Assembly (NCBI GenBank): GCA_026417625.1
Contig: JAOACW010000009.1
Coordinates: 24,777 to 81,373, forward strand
Direction of reading: 5' to 3'
DNA length: 56,597 nucleotides
Source of the DNA: Syntrophales bacterium
GTDB lineage: Bacteria; Desulfobacterota; Syntrophia; Syntrophales; UBA8958
The notes beneath the pieces are model-generated. The model was not told where the DNA came from. It saw only the letters and a list, made by a program, of their open reading frames with translations, and made no database searches. Positions 1 through 9,023 of the stretch are shown in pieces; the stretch's first letter is position 1; each line of letters starts with the position of its first letter. The position numbers were made by a program, and so were the translations under genes.

Positions 1-1351
<1,351 letters not shown>

Positions 1352-1441
1352 ATTTCAACCTTTTTGGCATCCTATAACCGCCACAAAGTAATGTCAAGAT
1401 TTACCTTAAAATGAAAAGTTCAAGTTGTTGCACAAATTTTG

Positions 1442-1470
1442 TTGACAGATATGTGGTTCTAATTTATTTT
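1442..1470 (+). promoter_or_regulatory. Sigma70-type promoter for the first cobalamin riboswitch
   Basis: TTGACA at 1442-1447, a 17-bp spacer, then TATTTT at 1465-1470. Predicted transcription start is near 1477, just before the riboswitch P1 stem at 1478, which supports the assignment. Confidence 0.7.
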
Positions 1471-1477
1471 TTTAAAT

Positions 1478-1616
1478 GGATGGGTTAGTGGAAGAGGGGT
1501 GAGAACCCCCCGCTGCCCCGCAGCCGTGACGGGAGCGAAAACCAAGGACCACTGTCCTCAAATGAGGATGGGAAGGTGGTGAGTAGGTTGCCCGGAGCCG
1601 GAAGACCAACCCATCC
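1478..1616 (+). promoter_or_regulatory. Cobalamin (adenosylcobalamin-class) riboswitch 1
   Basis: This is a B12 aptamer. The 9-bp closing stem P1 pairs GGATGGGTT (1478-1486) with AACCCATCC (1608-1616). Between the arms are the conserved family blocks: GGTGAGAA, GCTGCCCCGCA, GGGAGCGAAAACCA, GACCACTG, GGGAAGG, GAGTAGG, and the B12 box GAGCCGGAAGACC just before the closing arm. The btuC-like start codon lies 22 nt further on with its Shine-Dalgarno at 1627-1634. No U-tract terminator hairpin is visible between aptamer and gene, so control is more likely at translation initiation (inference). High cobalamin should repress uptake. Confidence 0.95.
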
Positions 1617-1638
1617 GAAGGACCTCGAGGGAGGCAAA

Positions 1639-2697
1639 ATGGGTTATCCATCAGATAAAGCATTACATCCTCCGGTTACACTTCCACGAATACTTAAGAT
1701 TTCTCTGGTTTTGTTCTTGGTTCTCGTTATTGTCTCTATATTTTCCCTGTCCACTGGAGTTGCACGCATTTCTTTGTTATCCGTACTTAGAGGTCTCATG
1801 GCCTTGCCAGGGGAAACCATTCAGGGAATCACTCCTCCTGAAGAAGTAATAGTCTTATCTATTCGCTTACCGAGGGTACTGCTGGCTACTTTGGTAGGTG
1901 CAGCTCTATCTGTTGCTGGAGTGGTTTTTCAAGCTCTTTTGCGCAACCCCTTAGCTGACCCTTATATTATGGGAGTCTCTGCCGGGGCTGCACTGGGAGC
2001 TATGACAGGAATTTTACTCAGCTCCGTCACTCGTTGGTTTAGTATTCCCGTACTAGCCTTTGCAGGTGGTCTGTTCTCAGTGGGCATTGTATTTGGTATC
2101 GCTGGTTACAAAAAACGTCTAGAGACTAATACCTTACTTTTAACGGGTGTAATGGTAAACGCCTTTTTCTCCGCCGTTATCCTCTTTGTACTTTCTATAA
2201 GTGACCAATTCCAGCTCCAACGTGCGATTTTCTGGATGATGGGTGACTTGAGTGGAGCCCAAGCCAAAACCATCATCATTAATTTCGTGTTGCTTCTCAT
2301 CGGAGTCTCGTTCATCTACAGTCAAGGTCGAAATTTGAATCTTCTCGTTACTGGGGAAGAAACAGCTGCACAGCTGGGCGTCTCCGTTGAGAAAACAAAA
2401 ATAGCACTATTAATAGCGGCTTCTCTGATCACCGCAGGTGCTGTGTCAGCCTCGGGACCCATAGGGTTTGTTGGTTTGATCATACCTCATATTCTTAGGG
2501 TCATCTGTGGCCCTGATCATCGGATCCTGGTACCGGCGGCGTTTCTCCTGGGAAGTACCTTTCTTGTAGCGGCAGACACATTAGCACGCTGTTTGATTGC
2601 ACCAACCGAGCTACCTGTGGGCGTTATAACTGCCCTATGTGGTGCACCGTACTTTCTATGTTTGCTCCGTCGGAGACTAATGAAAGAAGAAGTGTGA
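1639..2697 (+). CDS. btuC: Cobalamin/iron-siderophore-type ABC transporter permease (BtuC/FecCD family)
   Basis: Inner-membrane permease of a TonB-linked ABC importer. The 352-residue protein is strongly hydrophobic with about ten predicted membrane helices. It carries typical FecCD sequences: RLPRVLLATLVGAALSVAG early, QALLRNPLADPYIMGVSAGA (residues ~100-120), and near the C-terminus ASGPIGFVGLIIPHILR, the coupling region that contacts the ATPase. The frame is open further upstream into the riboswitch, but ATG 1639 is preceded by a strong GAGGGAGG, so it is taken as the start. The B12 riboswitch upstream and btuB downstream argue for cobalamin rather than siderophore as substrate. No BtuF-type binding protein lies in the window. 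Confidence 0.9.
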   Translation: MGYPSDKALHPPVTLPRILKISLVLFLVLVIVSIFSLSTGVARISLLSVLRGLMALPGETIQGITPPEEVIVLSIRLPRVLLATLVGAALSVAGVVFQALLRNPLADPYIMGVSAGAALGAMTGILLSSVTRWFSIPVLAFAGGLFSVGIVFGIAGYKKRLETNTLLLTGVMVNAFFSAVILFVLSISDQFQLQRAIFWMMGDLSGAQAKTIIINFVLLLIGVSFIYSQGRNLNLLVTGEETAAQLGVSVEKTKIALLIAASLITAGAVSASGPIGFVGLIIPHILRVICGPDHRILVPAAFLLGSTFLVAADTLARCLIAPTELPVGVITALCGAPYFLCLLRRRLMKEEV

Positions 2698-2699
2698 AC

Positions 2700-3476
2700 A
2701 TGCTGGAAGTAATAGATGTAAGCTTCAAATACAACGGTCCCTGGGTTCTCAAAGATGTGGGTTTCAAGGTTAATTCCGGGGATTTTGTAGGGATTCTGGG
2801 ACCAAATGGATCAGGAAAATCCACACTCCTTAGGGTTATAGATGGGATACTCTTGCCACAAAAGGGACAAGTTCTATGGAATGGGACCCCCATCCAAAGC
2901 ATGAAGCGCAAAGATGTAGCAAAGATAATTGCCCTCGTTCCACAGGGCTATGCAGGCGTTTTTCCATTTACTGTGCAAGAGATAATTCTCATGGGTCGAT
3001 CACCCCACCTCGGTCTACTGGCCTTTGAAGGGGAAAAGGATCTCGAAATAGTATGGAAGGTGATGGAGCAGACAGAGACCCAACACCTCGCCCACAGATC
3101 ACTCGAAAACATAAGCGGTGGAGAAAGACAGCGTGTGTTAGTAGCTCGAGCCCTGGCACAGGAACCACAACTCCTGCTTCTCGATGAACCTACAGCGTAT
3201 CTTGACGTTCGCCATCAGGCAGACATTCTCAAACTGATCAGAACAATCAATAGAGTAAACGGTCTTACAGTGGTATTAGTAACACATGACATAAACTTAG
3301 CTTCGCTCTACTGCGACAGGGTCATCCTCTTAAAAGAAGGTAGCATATTGGCTGAGGGGACCCCTGAGGAAGTGCTAAGTGAAGAACAGATAAAAATCAC
3401 TTTTGACACAACTGTGATAGCAAGCACGCATACACCTACAGGCCGCCCGTTGATTATACCCTGGATTGAGGTTTGA
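2700..3476 (+). CDS. btuD: Cobalamin-type ABC transporter ATP-binding protein
   Basis: ATPase partner of the preceding permease (258 aa). Walker A is GPNGSGKST at residues 34-42, the Q-loop is in LVPQGYAG around residue 82, the signature is SGGERQR at 139-145, Walker B is LLLLDEP at 158-164 and the switch histidine is H196 in LVTHD. The chosen ATG at 2700 lies 2 nt after the permease stop, so the pair is translationally coupled; the frame extends 63 nt further upstream into the permease gene, but that extension has no homology to the family. FepC/BtuD-like in length. The gene ends only about 20 nt before a second cobalamin riboswitch. Confidence 0.92.
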   Translation: MLEVIDVSFKYNGPWVLKDVGFKVNSGDFVGILGPNGSGKSTLLRVIDGILLPQKGQVLWNGTPIQSMKRKDVAKIIALVPQGYAGVFPFTVQEIILMGRSPHLGLLAFEGEKDLEIVWKVMEQTETQHLAHRSLENISGGERQRVLVARALAQEPQLLLLDEPTAYLDVRHQADILKLIRTINRVNGLTVVLVTHDINLASLYCDRVILLKEGSILAEGTPEEVLSEEQIKITFDTTVIASTHTPTGRPLIIPWIEV

Positions 3477-3494
3477 ATGATGGTCTTTTGGACA

Positions 3495-3640
3495 TTTTCA
3501 TCAGACAAGGAAGCCGGTGAGAGTCCGGCGCTGCCCCGCAACTGTAAGGGGAACGAAAACCATGAAAAACCACTGGTCTTCATGACTGGGAAGGTGAGGC
3601 AAGTAGGATGCCCCGAGCCAGGATACTTGTCTGATGAGAA
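3495..3640 (+). promoter_or_regulatory. Cobalamin riboswitch 2, upstream of btuB
   Basis: Second, separate B12 aptamer. P1 pairs CATCAGACAAG (3499-3509) with CTTGTCTGATG (3626-3636), and can extend outward with A-U/G-U pairs. The conserved core is present: GGTGAGAGTCC, GCTGCCCCGCAACTGTAAGGGGAACGAAAACCA split across the three-way core, ACCACTG, ACTGGGAAGG, AAGTAGG, and a B12-box variant GAGCCAGGATAC. Downstream, TTCTCC (about 3653-3658) can pair with GGGGAA, a small hairpin just before the AGGAGG of btuB; it has no U-tract, so control of translation is more likely than termination. I saw no convincing promoter between the ATPase gene and this element. Confidence 0.95.
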
Positions 3641-3679
3641 AATAAATCTTTTCTCCCGCGGGGGAAGGAAGGAGGATGT

Positions 3680-5674
3680 ATGAAACGCTCAGTATTTGTT
3701 TTTTTACTAATGATTCTCATTTTCAGTACGGGCGAAACTGTTAGTGCCCAGATGGAAGGAAAAAAAACGGAGGGAAAAGAAACGGTACGTCTGGAAGAGG
3801 TTGTGGTTACAGCAAGTAGAATTGAGGAGAAAAAGCGGGAAGTTGTGGCCAATGTTATAGTTATAGACGAGGAAGAGATCCGGAGCTCCTCTGCGAAAGA
3901 TCTGGGGGATCTTCTCGCTGAAAAAGGTGTGGGAACAATCATGAAGTACGATAGTTCCACAACCTCAATAGGGATAAGAGCTTTCAGAACGGATGCAACA
4001 GGTATCGATCTTGCGAGTAGGGTCCTTATCCTCATTGACGGTAGGCGTTCAGGAACCGCCAATGCTGCCAAAGTCATGACTAACAATATAGAAAAGGTGG
4101 AGATTATAAGAGGTCCAGCAGCGGTCCAGTATGGTACAACCGCTGTTGGTGGTGTGGTGAATGTAATTACAAAAAAAGGAACGGGCAAACCGTCTTTCTA
4201 TGCTGATGGCTTCATAGGAAGTTACGATTATAAAGGTGGAACAATAGGTTTTTCTGGTACGTTCAAAAAGATGGACTTTTCAGGTTCATTCACGCGCGAT
4301 TCCCGGGGAGATTACGAGACAGCACAGGGGATAAAGTACTTCAACACAGGTTACAACCACAAGGAAAACGGGAGTATCAACGTAGGTTACGAGTTTCTCC
4401 CGGGGAATAGAATTGGTTTTATCTACACGTTCTTCAAAGTCGATCATCAGGGAAATCCCGGCTACCTGAGCCAGAATGACAAGGACGACTATGTTCAAAG
4501 TCGTAACCATTCGTTCGATGTAATATACGATGGGAAAACAACCACAGGTCTGCTTTCCTGGAAGGTTCGTTACTTTGCTGGTCGCGATAAAAACGAATGG
4601 TTTGATCCTACTGGAAGCAATCCTGACGGTTGGGATGATGGTGTTCCCGATAGAAACGTGGTGGACTTCAAAGGCGCACAGATCCAGGTTTCGTACAATC
4701 GAACTTTGTTCACGGTTACAGGTGGTGGGGATTGGATACAGTACAAAACAGAAAGCACAAGCAGTCCTAAAAATACGGGGTACGATAACCCTGCTGCCTT
4801 TTTGCTCGGCAAACTGAAACTTTTCAACGACAGTTTCATTATTTCCGGTGGTGCTCGTTATGATGAATACAGGGTTGACGTCAAAAGTGAAGGTGGGAAG
4901 GAAAGTGAACATCACATTTCCCCACAGGTCGGTCTTGCCTATATACCCACAAAGTGGTTGAAGCTCCGGGCTAACTACGGTCAGGCTTTCCGTATGCCTT
5001 CGGCGGAACAGCTTGCAGGTAATTACTGGAGTTGGGGAACACATTTCGTGGGAAACCCTGACCTTAAACCAGAGAAAAGCCGCACATACGAGGGAGGAAT
5101 AGATATATCAATATCGGCTTTGAACGCGAGTTTAAGTTATTTCCATACGGATTTCCGGGATAAAATAGAATGGTACACCAAACCAAATGGAGATAGATCA
5201 GCTAGGAACATCGGTAAGGCTGAAATTGAGGGTGTGGAGGGTAGTTTGTCCTACGATCTGGGAAATCTCTTTTCCTGGCCGATCAGGGTTTTGCCTTATA
5301 TCACCGGCACATACATGATGAAGTATCGGGACAAGGACACAAACGAGGATTTGAAGTACACATCTGATCTCCTCGTGACGTACGGTATTACCATTTATGG
5401 CGAAGATTTCTCGGCAAACCTGAACTTCTCTTATGTGGGAAAGCAGCTAATCGACGACTGGGAAAGTGGTGCTTACCCCACACCAGTTATAACAAAAGGA
5501 AGCTTTACAGTGGCTAACCTAGCAATAACAAAAAAACTTTTGACCTTAAACAAATACGGATATCTCACCTTAAGGGGTGAAATTCAAAACTTGTTCGACA
5601 AGGATTACGAATATGTAAAGGGATACCCAATGCCAGGAAGAACTTTCACCCTGGGTTTGAGATATACCTTTTAG
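3680..5674 (+). CDS. btuB: TonB-dependent outer-membrane cobalamin receptor BtuB-like
   Basis: 664-residue outer-membrane gated channel. Residues 1-24 form a signal peptide ending in SAQ. A TonB-box-like segment follows (RLEEVVVTASRIEE, about residues 36-49), then the plug domain (VIVIDEEEIRSSSAKDLGDLL, VLILIDGRRSG, VEIIRGPAAVQYGTTAVGGVVNVITKK), then a 22-strand-type barrel rich in alternating aromatic residues. The C-terminus has the usual receptor ending (EIQNLFDKDYEYVKGYPMPGR then LGLRYTF with terminal Phe). Ligand assignment to cobalamin rests on the riboswitch immediately upstream and the adjoining BtuCD-like genes, not on residues that can be read directly. RBS GGAGG lies just before ATG 3680. 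Confidence 0.92.
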   Translation: MKRSVFVFLLMILIFSTGETVSAQMEGKKTEGKETVRLEEVVVTASRIEEKKREVVANVIVIDEEEIRSSSAKDLGDLLAEKGVGTIMKYDSSTTSIGIRAFRTDATGIDLASRVLILIDGRRSGTANAAKVMTNNIEKVEIIRGPAAVQYGTTAVGGVVNVITKKGTGKPSFYADGFIGSYDYKGGTIGFSGTFKKMDFSGSFTRDSRGDYETAQGIKYFNTGYNHKENGSINVGYEFLPGNRIGFIYTFFKVDHQGNPGYLSQNDKDDYVQSRNHSFDVIYDGKTTTGLLSWKVRYFAGRDKNEWFDPTGSNPDGWDDGVPDRNVVDFKGAQIQVSYNRTLFTVTGGGDWIQYKTESTSSPKNTGYDNPAAFLLGKLKLFNDSFIISGGARYDEYRVDVKSEGGKESEHHISPQVGLAYIPTKWLKLRANYGQAFRMPSAEQLAGNYWSWGTHFVGNPDLKPEKSRTYEGGIDISISALNASLSYFHTDFRDKIEWYTKPNGDRSARNIGKAEIEGVEGSLSYDLGNLFSWPIRVLPYITGTYMMKYRDKDTNEDLKYTSDLLVTYGITIYGEDFSANLNFSYVGKQLIDDWESGAYPTPVITKGSFTVANLAITKKLLTLNKYGYLTLRGEIQNLFDKDYEYVKGYPMPGRTFTLGLRYTF

Positions 5675-5686
5675 TGAAAATGGAGA

Positions 5687-6427
5687 ATGAACGGGTACGG
5701 ACTTGAAGCAGAGAGTTTGAAAAGGGTATTCCTAAACAGTGTTATTATTTCTGCTGTCTTTCACTGCGCATTAGTCGCAATGGTATTAACCGGACCTGTC
5801 CTCTCTGCTTCACCAAACCCATTACTGAACGAAAACTCCTGTCTTTTTGTTGATCTTGTAACCCAGAAGAAAGAAGGAAGCACCATCAATTCTCACGCTT
5901 TTAAGAAACCATTTCGCCACGACTCCATTGAGGTCGTGTCACCCGTGCAGTTATCCTTCAGTAAAAGTAATAATGATGAAAAGACATCCGGGGTGAAACC
6001 CGATTCGCCTCCAGTGCCAGAAGGGTTCAATAATAAGGACCGAAAGGAGGGAAAAAGTATTGTTGCTCCAAACCCGGCATCCGACGCGGTCAAAAGCTCG
6101 AGTTTAACAACGGGTGAGTTTTCCTACGGCTCGTTAGCAGAAGAGCAGTATCACTCAAAAGCGGTACCACGATACGGACATAATCCTCCCCCTCAATATC
6201 CCCCACTAGCCCGTATCCGGGGACAAGAGGGATTGGTGCTTTTATCTGTAGAAGTACTACCTGATGGCCGAGTGGGTCAAGTGGTAGTCAAGCAGACGTC
6301 CGGTTATAATCTTTTGGATCACTCGGCCATCGAAGCAGTAAAAAGGTGGTCTTTTATACCGGGAAAAAGAATGGGGGTCCCCATAACCATGTGGGTGGAT
6401 GTACCTATCAGGTTTGCATTAAAATAA
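5687..6427 (+). CDS. tonB: TonB energy-transducing protein
   Basis: Couples proton-motive force to the receptor upstream. The 246-residue protein has a short cytoplasmic N-terminus, one membrane span (about residues 18-38, VIISAVFHCALVAMVL), a low-complexity periplasmic linker that is less proline-rich than in enteric TonB, and a C-terminal TonB domain from about residue 165 with the family landmarks YPPLARIRGQEG, VLPDGRV, SGYNLLDHSAIEAVKRWSF and a P at MGVPITMWVDVPIRF. It starts 12 nt after btuB. ExbB and ExbD, which it needs for energisation, are not in the window. Probably specific to this receptor. Confidence 0.92.
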   Translation: MNGYGLEAESLKRVFLNSVIISAVFHCALVAMVLTGPVLSASPNPLLNENSCLFVDLVTQKKEGSTINSHAFKKPFRHDSIEVVSPVQLSFSKSNNDEKTSGVKPDSPPVPEGFNNKDRKEGKSIVAPNPASDAVKSSSLTTGEFSYGSLAEEQYHSKAVPRYGHNPPPQYPPLARIRGQEGLVLLSVEVLPDGRVGQVVVKQTSGYNLLDHSAIEAVKRWSFIPGKRMGVPITMWVDVPIRFALK

Positions 6428-6542
6428 GAACCCTTTCATCCAATGCAAAAAGGCAAGGGTCGAAAACTTCACCGTATGCGTGCATACAATACTTCGGCAT
6501 AATGAAGAGAGGTATGTGGGAGAAACCTTCTGGTTAAGATGC

Positions 6543-6740
6543 TTACCCTGGAACCCGTTTGATTGTACCGTTGGATATCAACTCGTGCAGCTGAGAAAGG
6601 AGACGTTGCTCCTCAGGATCGATCTTCATATCCGCATTGGCAATAGCCAGTATCTTCTCATATTCCGTCGTAGTAATTTGATGATCTTCAATAGCTTTTT
6701 CAATCATCGCTCTAAGTTTTGCTACTTCAGTGCTGGTCAT
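6543..6740 (-). CDS. Small acidic helical protein, TerB-like in appearance (65 aa)
   Basis: Function unknown. Start is ATG 6740, preceded by GGGGGAG about 5 nt upstream; a longer frame to 6800 exists but lacks such a site. The protein is soluble, helical and acidic, with ITTTEYEKILAIANADMKIDPEE in the centre. A DxxIDxEE pattern of that kind resembles TerB/EF-hand-like small helical modules, but the match is by eye only. It is followed downstream (convergently) by tonB, and 72 nt upstream in the same direction lies the thioesterase gene, so the two may share a transcript. Confidence 0.6.
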   Translation of the reverse strand: MTSTEVAKLRAMIEKAIEDHQITTTEYEKILAIANADMKIDPEEQRLLSQLHELISNGTIKRVPG

Positions 6741-6812
6741 TTTCTCCCCCTCAATACTCAGAACTGGGCTGGCTATACAAGAAAGGGAATCGTATGTCAA
6801 GAATGGAGAAAA

Positions 6813-7232
6813 CTATAGCTCCGATTTTACATAAGCCTGCCCCGTGAAAAGGGCAATGGTTTCACCCAGATCGTCGTATACCCTTATACTGTAAGTACCA
6901 ACGCGTTTGGTCCTTGAGCACTCCTCTGCTTCAGCGTACAGAGTGTTTCCCCGAGATGACCTCAGAAACATTATAGAAGCATTCAATGCGACAGCAACAG
7001 GACCGTGAGAGTTAGATGCAGCGGCAAAAGCAAGATCCGCAAGGGTGAATATAACACCACCATGAATCATACCAACACCATTTCGGTGACGATCTTGAAT
7101 CTTTAAACGGGTCTTTGCTCTACCCGGGGCCATTTCTTCAATCTCAATACCCACATAATGGGCAAAGTAATCTTTGGAAAAACGTTCCAGCAATCCTTTC
7201 ACAAGGTTCTCATCGAGGGAATACGCTTTCAT
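6813..7232 (-). CDS. PaaI-family hot-dog acyl-CoA thioesterase
   Basis: Predicted cytoplasmic hydrolase of acyl- or aryl-CoA thioesters. The 139-residue protein has a single hot-dog fold. The core motif is NGVGMIHGGVIFTLADLAF (about residues 50-69), with the HGG turn and following Asp that define the PaaI subgroup, and the ending GTYSIRVYDDLGETIALFTGQAYV is typical. RBS GAGAAAAG precedes ATG 7232. It is divergent from the acyl-CoA-ligase-like gene at 7526, which also concerns CoA thioesters; whether they share a pathway is inference. Confidence 0.88.
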   Translation of the reverse strand: MKAYSLDENLVKGLLERFSKDYFAHYVGIEIEEMAPGRAKTRLKIQDRHRNGVGMIHGGVIFTLADLAFAAASNSHGPVAVALNASIMFLRSSRGNTLYAEAEECSRTKRVGTYSIRVYDDLGETIALFTGQAYVKSEL

Positions 7233-7472
7233 CTTTTCTCATTGTAATCATTAAAAAGTCTGAAAAAACACAATGTTCTTTTCATAGGTTAACCATCCCA
7301 ACGAGACTACTTCTTAAATAAAACACCAATACCAAAGAGGGCAAGAGAAAATCTCAATCACACGCATTCTTTTCATATGTCCACACCCATTCCACCTATC
7401 CTATCTTTCCAGCTGAATTCCTGGCATAATCTTGGTGCAGCCCTACAAATTTTCTGCTTTGCATAATCAAAG

Positions 7473-7487
7473 AACATAACGTATGTT
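7473..7487. promoter_or_regulatory. Possible operator: perfect 6-3-6 palindrome
   Basis: AACATA-ACG-TATGTT, in the 293-nt divergent intergenic region (7233-7525) between the thioesterase and the ligase-like gene, about 40 nt upstream of the latter's start. AT-rich sequence around it (CTATTAATAAG) could hold a -10 element. No other convincing feature was seen in this intergenic region. The regulator is unknown and the palindrome could be chance. Confidence 0.3.
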
Positions 7488-7525
7488 TTCTATCTATTAA
7501 TAAGTTTTCCTGGAGGGTGCATCCA

Positions 7526-9007
7526 ATGGGGATCGATTTTGGTATCTATGACTTAATCTCCCGGAACGCTGAGATTAACGGTTCAAAAATAGCCTTTGTG
7601 CAGGATGAAAAGCGGTTGAGCCATGCAGAACTTAAAGAAGCATGCGACCTTTGGGCGGCTTTTTTTAAGAAGAAAGGGTTAAATTCGGGAGAGAGAATCG
7701 CCGTTTTAGCCCCAAACTCCTTTCATGTTCTTGCAGTTCTTGGAGGCGCAGCCAAATTGGGGGTTGTGTGCGTACTGATCAACCCCCGTTTAAGTACGGA
7801 AGAAATAGCATACATCTTGAATGATGTTTCCCCACGGATACTTTTAATATCCGAAGCAACGGAACTTTTGGCTAAAGGAGCCACATCCCGACTACCCTCT
7901 ATACCTCAACACAAAATTGAGACCGTAGAGAAAATCGGTAACTTTGAGGATAGATGTGATCCCGTCCCAGCATCAAACCCGGCGGTGATCATCCATACTG
8001 CCGCTGTAACGGGACGCCCCCAGGGTGCGGTGCTTACCCAAAGAAACCTAATCGCCTGCGCCTTTCAGCTCCTGAACCTTGCAGATTTGAGAAGAGATGA
8101 CTGCTATTTATGTTTTCTACCACTTTTTCATATTGGGGGACTGGGATTTACCCTGGCCACCATGCTCTCAGGGGGTAAAACTGTGATCATGGATCGTTTC
8201 GAAGCCCAGAGAGCTCTCGAACTGATGGAAAGAGAAAAGGTTACTTTCTTTGTGACTTTTCCACCCATTCTTTCTTCCATATTAGATGCCTGGGGAAAAA
8301 CCGACTACGACGTATCTTCGGTTCGGCTCTGTCTTGGCGTAGAACAACCAAACACGATCGAACGGTTCCTAGATAAATTTAAATGGGCACACTTTTACAG
8401 TATATATGGGCAAACAGAGGTTATGCCCGTTTCTGGTTCAAACTACAAAAATAGACCCGGAAGTATAGGCAAACCCGCTTTGCTTACAAGGATCGCGATT
8501 CTCAATGAAGCTGGGCAACCTTTATCTCATGATGAAGTAGGAGAAATTTGTGTACGTTCCCCTTCTGTTTTTGCTGGTTACTGGAATCTACCTGAAATAT
8601 CTGTTAGAACCTTTCGTGAAGGATGGCACCATACAGGCGATCTGGGTCGGATAGATAGAGATGGATTCCTGTGGTTCGAGGGACGCAAGAAGGAGAAAGA
8701 GCTTATAAAAACGGGTGGTGAAAACGTTTATCCAGAAGAAGTAGAAGGAATTCTTCGAGAACACGTCGCAATAGAAGATGTCTGTGTTGTTGGGGTTTCT
8801 GATCAGGTTTGGGGTGAGATAGTGGTTGCGGTGTGTGTCGTTAAGAGTGGACACACCCTGACTGATGAAGAAATAGATGCCTTCTTACTTCCAAGACTGG
8901 CCCGTTATAAGAGACCACGACGACTCCTATTCGTTGATAAAATTCCACGTCACAGCGATGGATCTGTAAATAGAGAGGCGGTAAAAAAACTGTTTCACAA
9001 AGAATAA
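7526..9007 (+). CDS. AMP-binding acyl-CoA ligase-like protein with degenerate catalytic motifs
   Basis: ANL-superfamily fold of 493 residues. The family layout is clear: FLPLFHIGGLGF, FYSIYGQTEV (A5), GWHHTGDLGRIDRDGFLWFEGR (A7), and KTGGENVYPEEVE (A8). Two catalytic elements are abnormal. The phosphate-binding loop, usually TSGTTGxPKG, reads HTAAVTGRPQG (157-167), and the A10 motif, usually GK(I/V)xR with the adenylation lysine, reads DGSVNR with Ser480 in the lysine place. It may have lost or altered adenylation. Start: GGAGG at 7512-7516 abuts a GTG at 7517, so ATG 7526 (9-nt spacing) is preferred. MenE/FadD-like by overall similarity; substrate unknown. Confidence 0.85.
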   Translation: MGIDFGIYDLISRNAEINGSKIAFVQDEKRLSHAELKEACDLWAAFFKKKGLNSGERIAVLAPNSFHVLAVLGGAAKLGVVCVLINPRLSTEEIAYILNDVSPRILLISEATELLAKGATSRLPSIPQHKIETVEKIGNFEDRCDPVPASNPAVIIHTAAVTGRPQGAVLTQRNLIACAFQLLNLADLRRDDCYLCFLPLFHIGGLGFTLATMLSGGKTVIMDRFEAQRALELMEREKVTFFVTFPPILSSILDAWGKTDYDVSSVRLCLGVEQPNTIERFLDKFKWAHFYSIYGQTEVMPVSGSNYKNRPGSIGKPALLTRIAILNEAGQPLSHDEVGEICVRSPSVFAGYWNLPEISVRTFREGWHHTGDLGRIDRDGFLWFEGRKKEKELIKTGGENVYPEEVEGILREHVAIEDVCVVGVSDQVWGEIVVAVCVVKSGHTLTDEEIDAFLLPRLARYKRPRRLLFVDKIPRHSDGSVNREAVKKLFHKE

Positions 9008-9023
9008 GTTCGTGCAGGTGCGT

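Noticed and set aside
3402-3430. Possible promoter (TTGACA) for the second cobalamin riboswitch inside the ATPase gene
   Set aside because: At 17-bp spacing the -10 would be ACGCAT, a poor match.
4286-5044. Long minus-strand open frame of 252 codons opposite btuB
   Set aside because: It is the antisense shadow of the well-supported receptor gene, with no start context or family similarity.
6430-6460. Possible terminator after tonB (ACCCTT/AAGGGT)
   Set aside because: Six weak pairs, a 19-nt loop and no U-tract.
6474-6487. Perfect 14-bp palindrome GTATGC-GT-GCATAC after tonB
   Set aside because: It lies between convergent genes with no promoter and no U-tract, so neither operator nor terminator function is supported.
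7233-7400. Short minus-strand frames (about 16-20 codons) before the PaaI thioesterase gene
   Set aside because: Very short, no ribosome-binding site, and the apparently hydrophobic frame is interrupted by stops.
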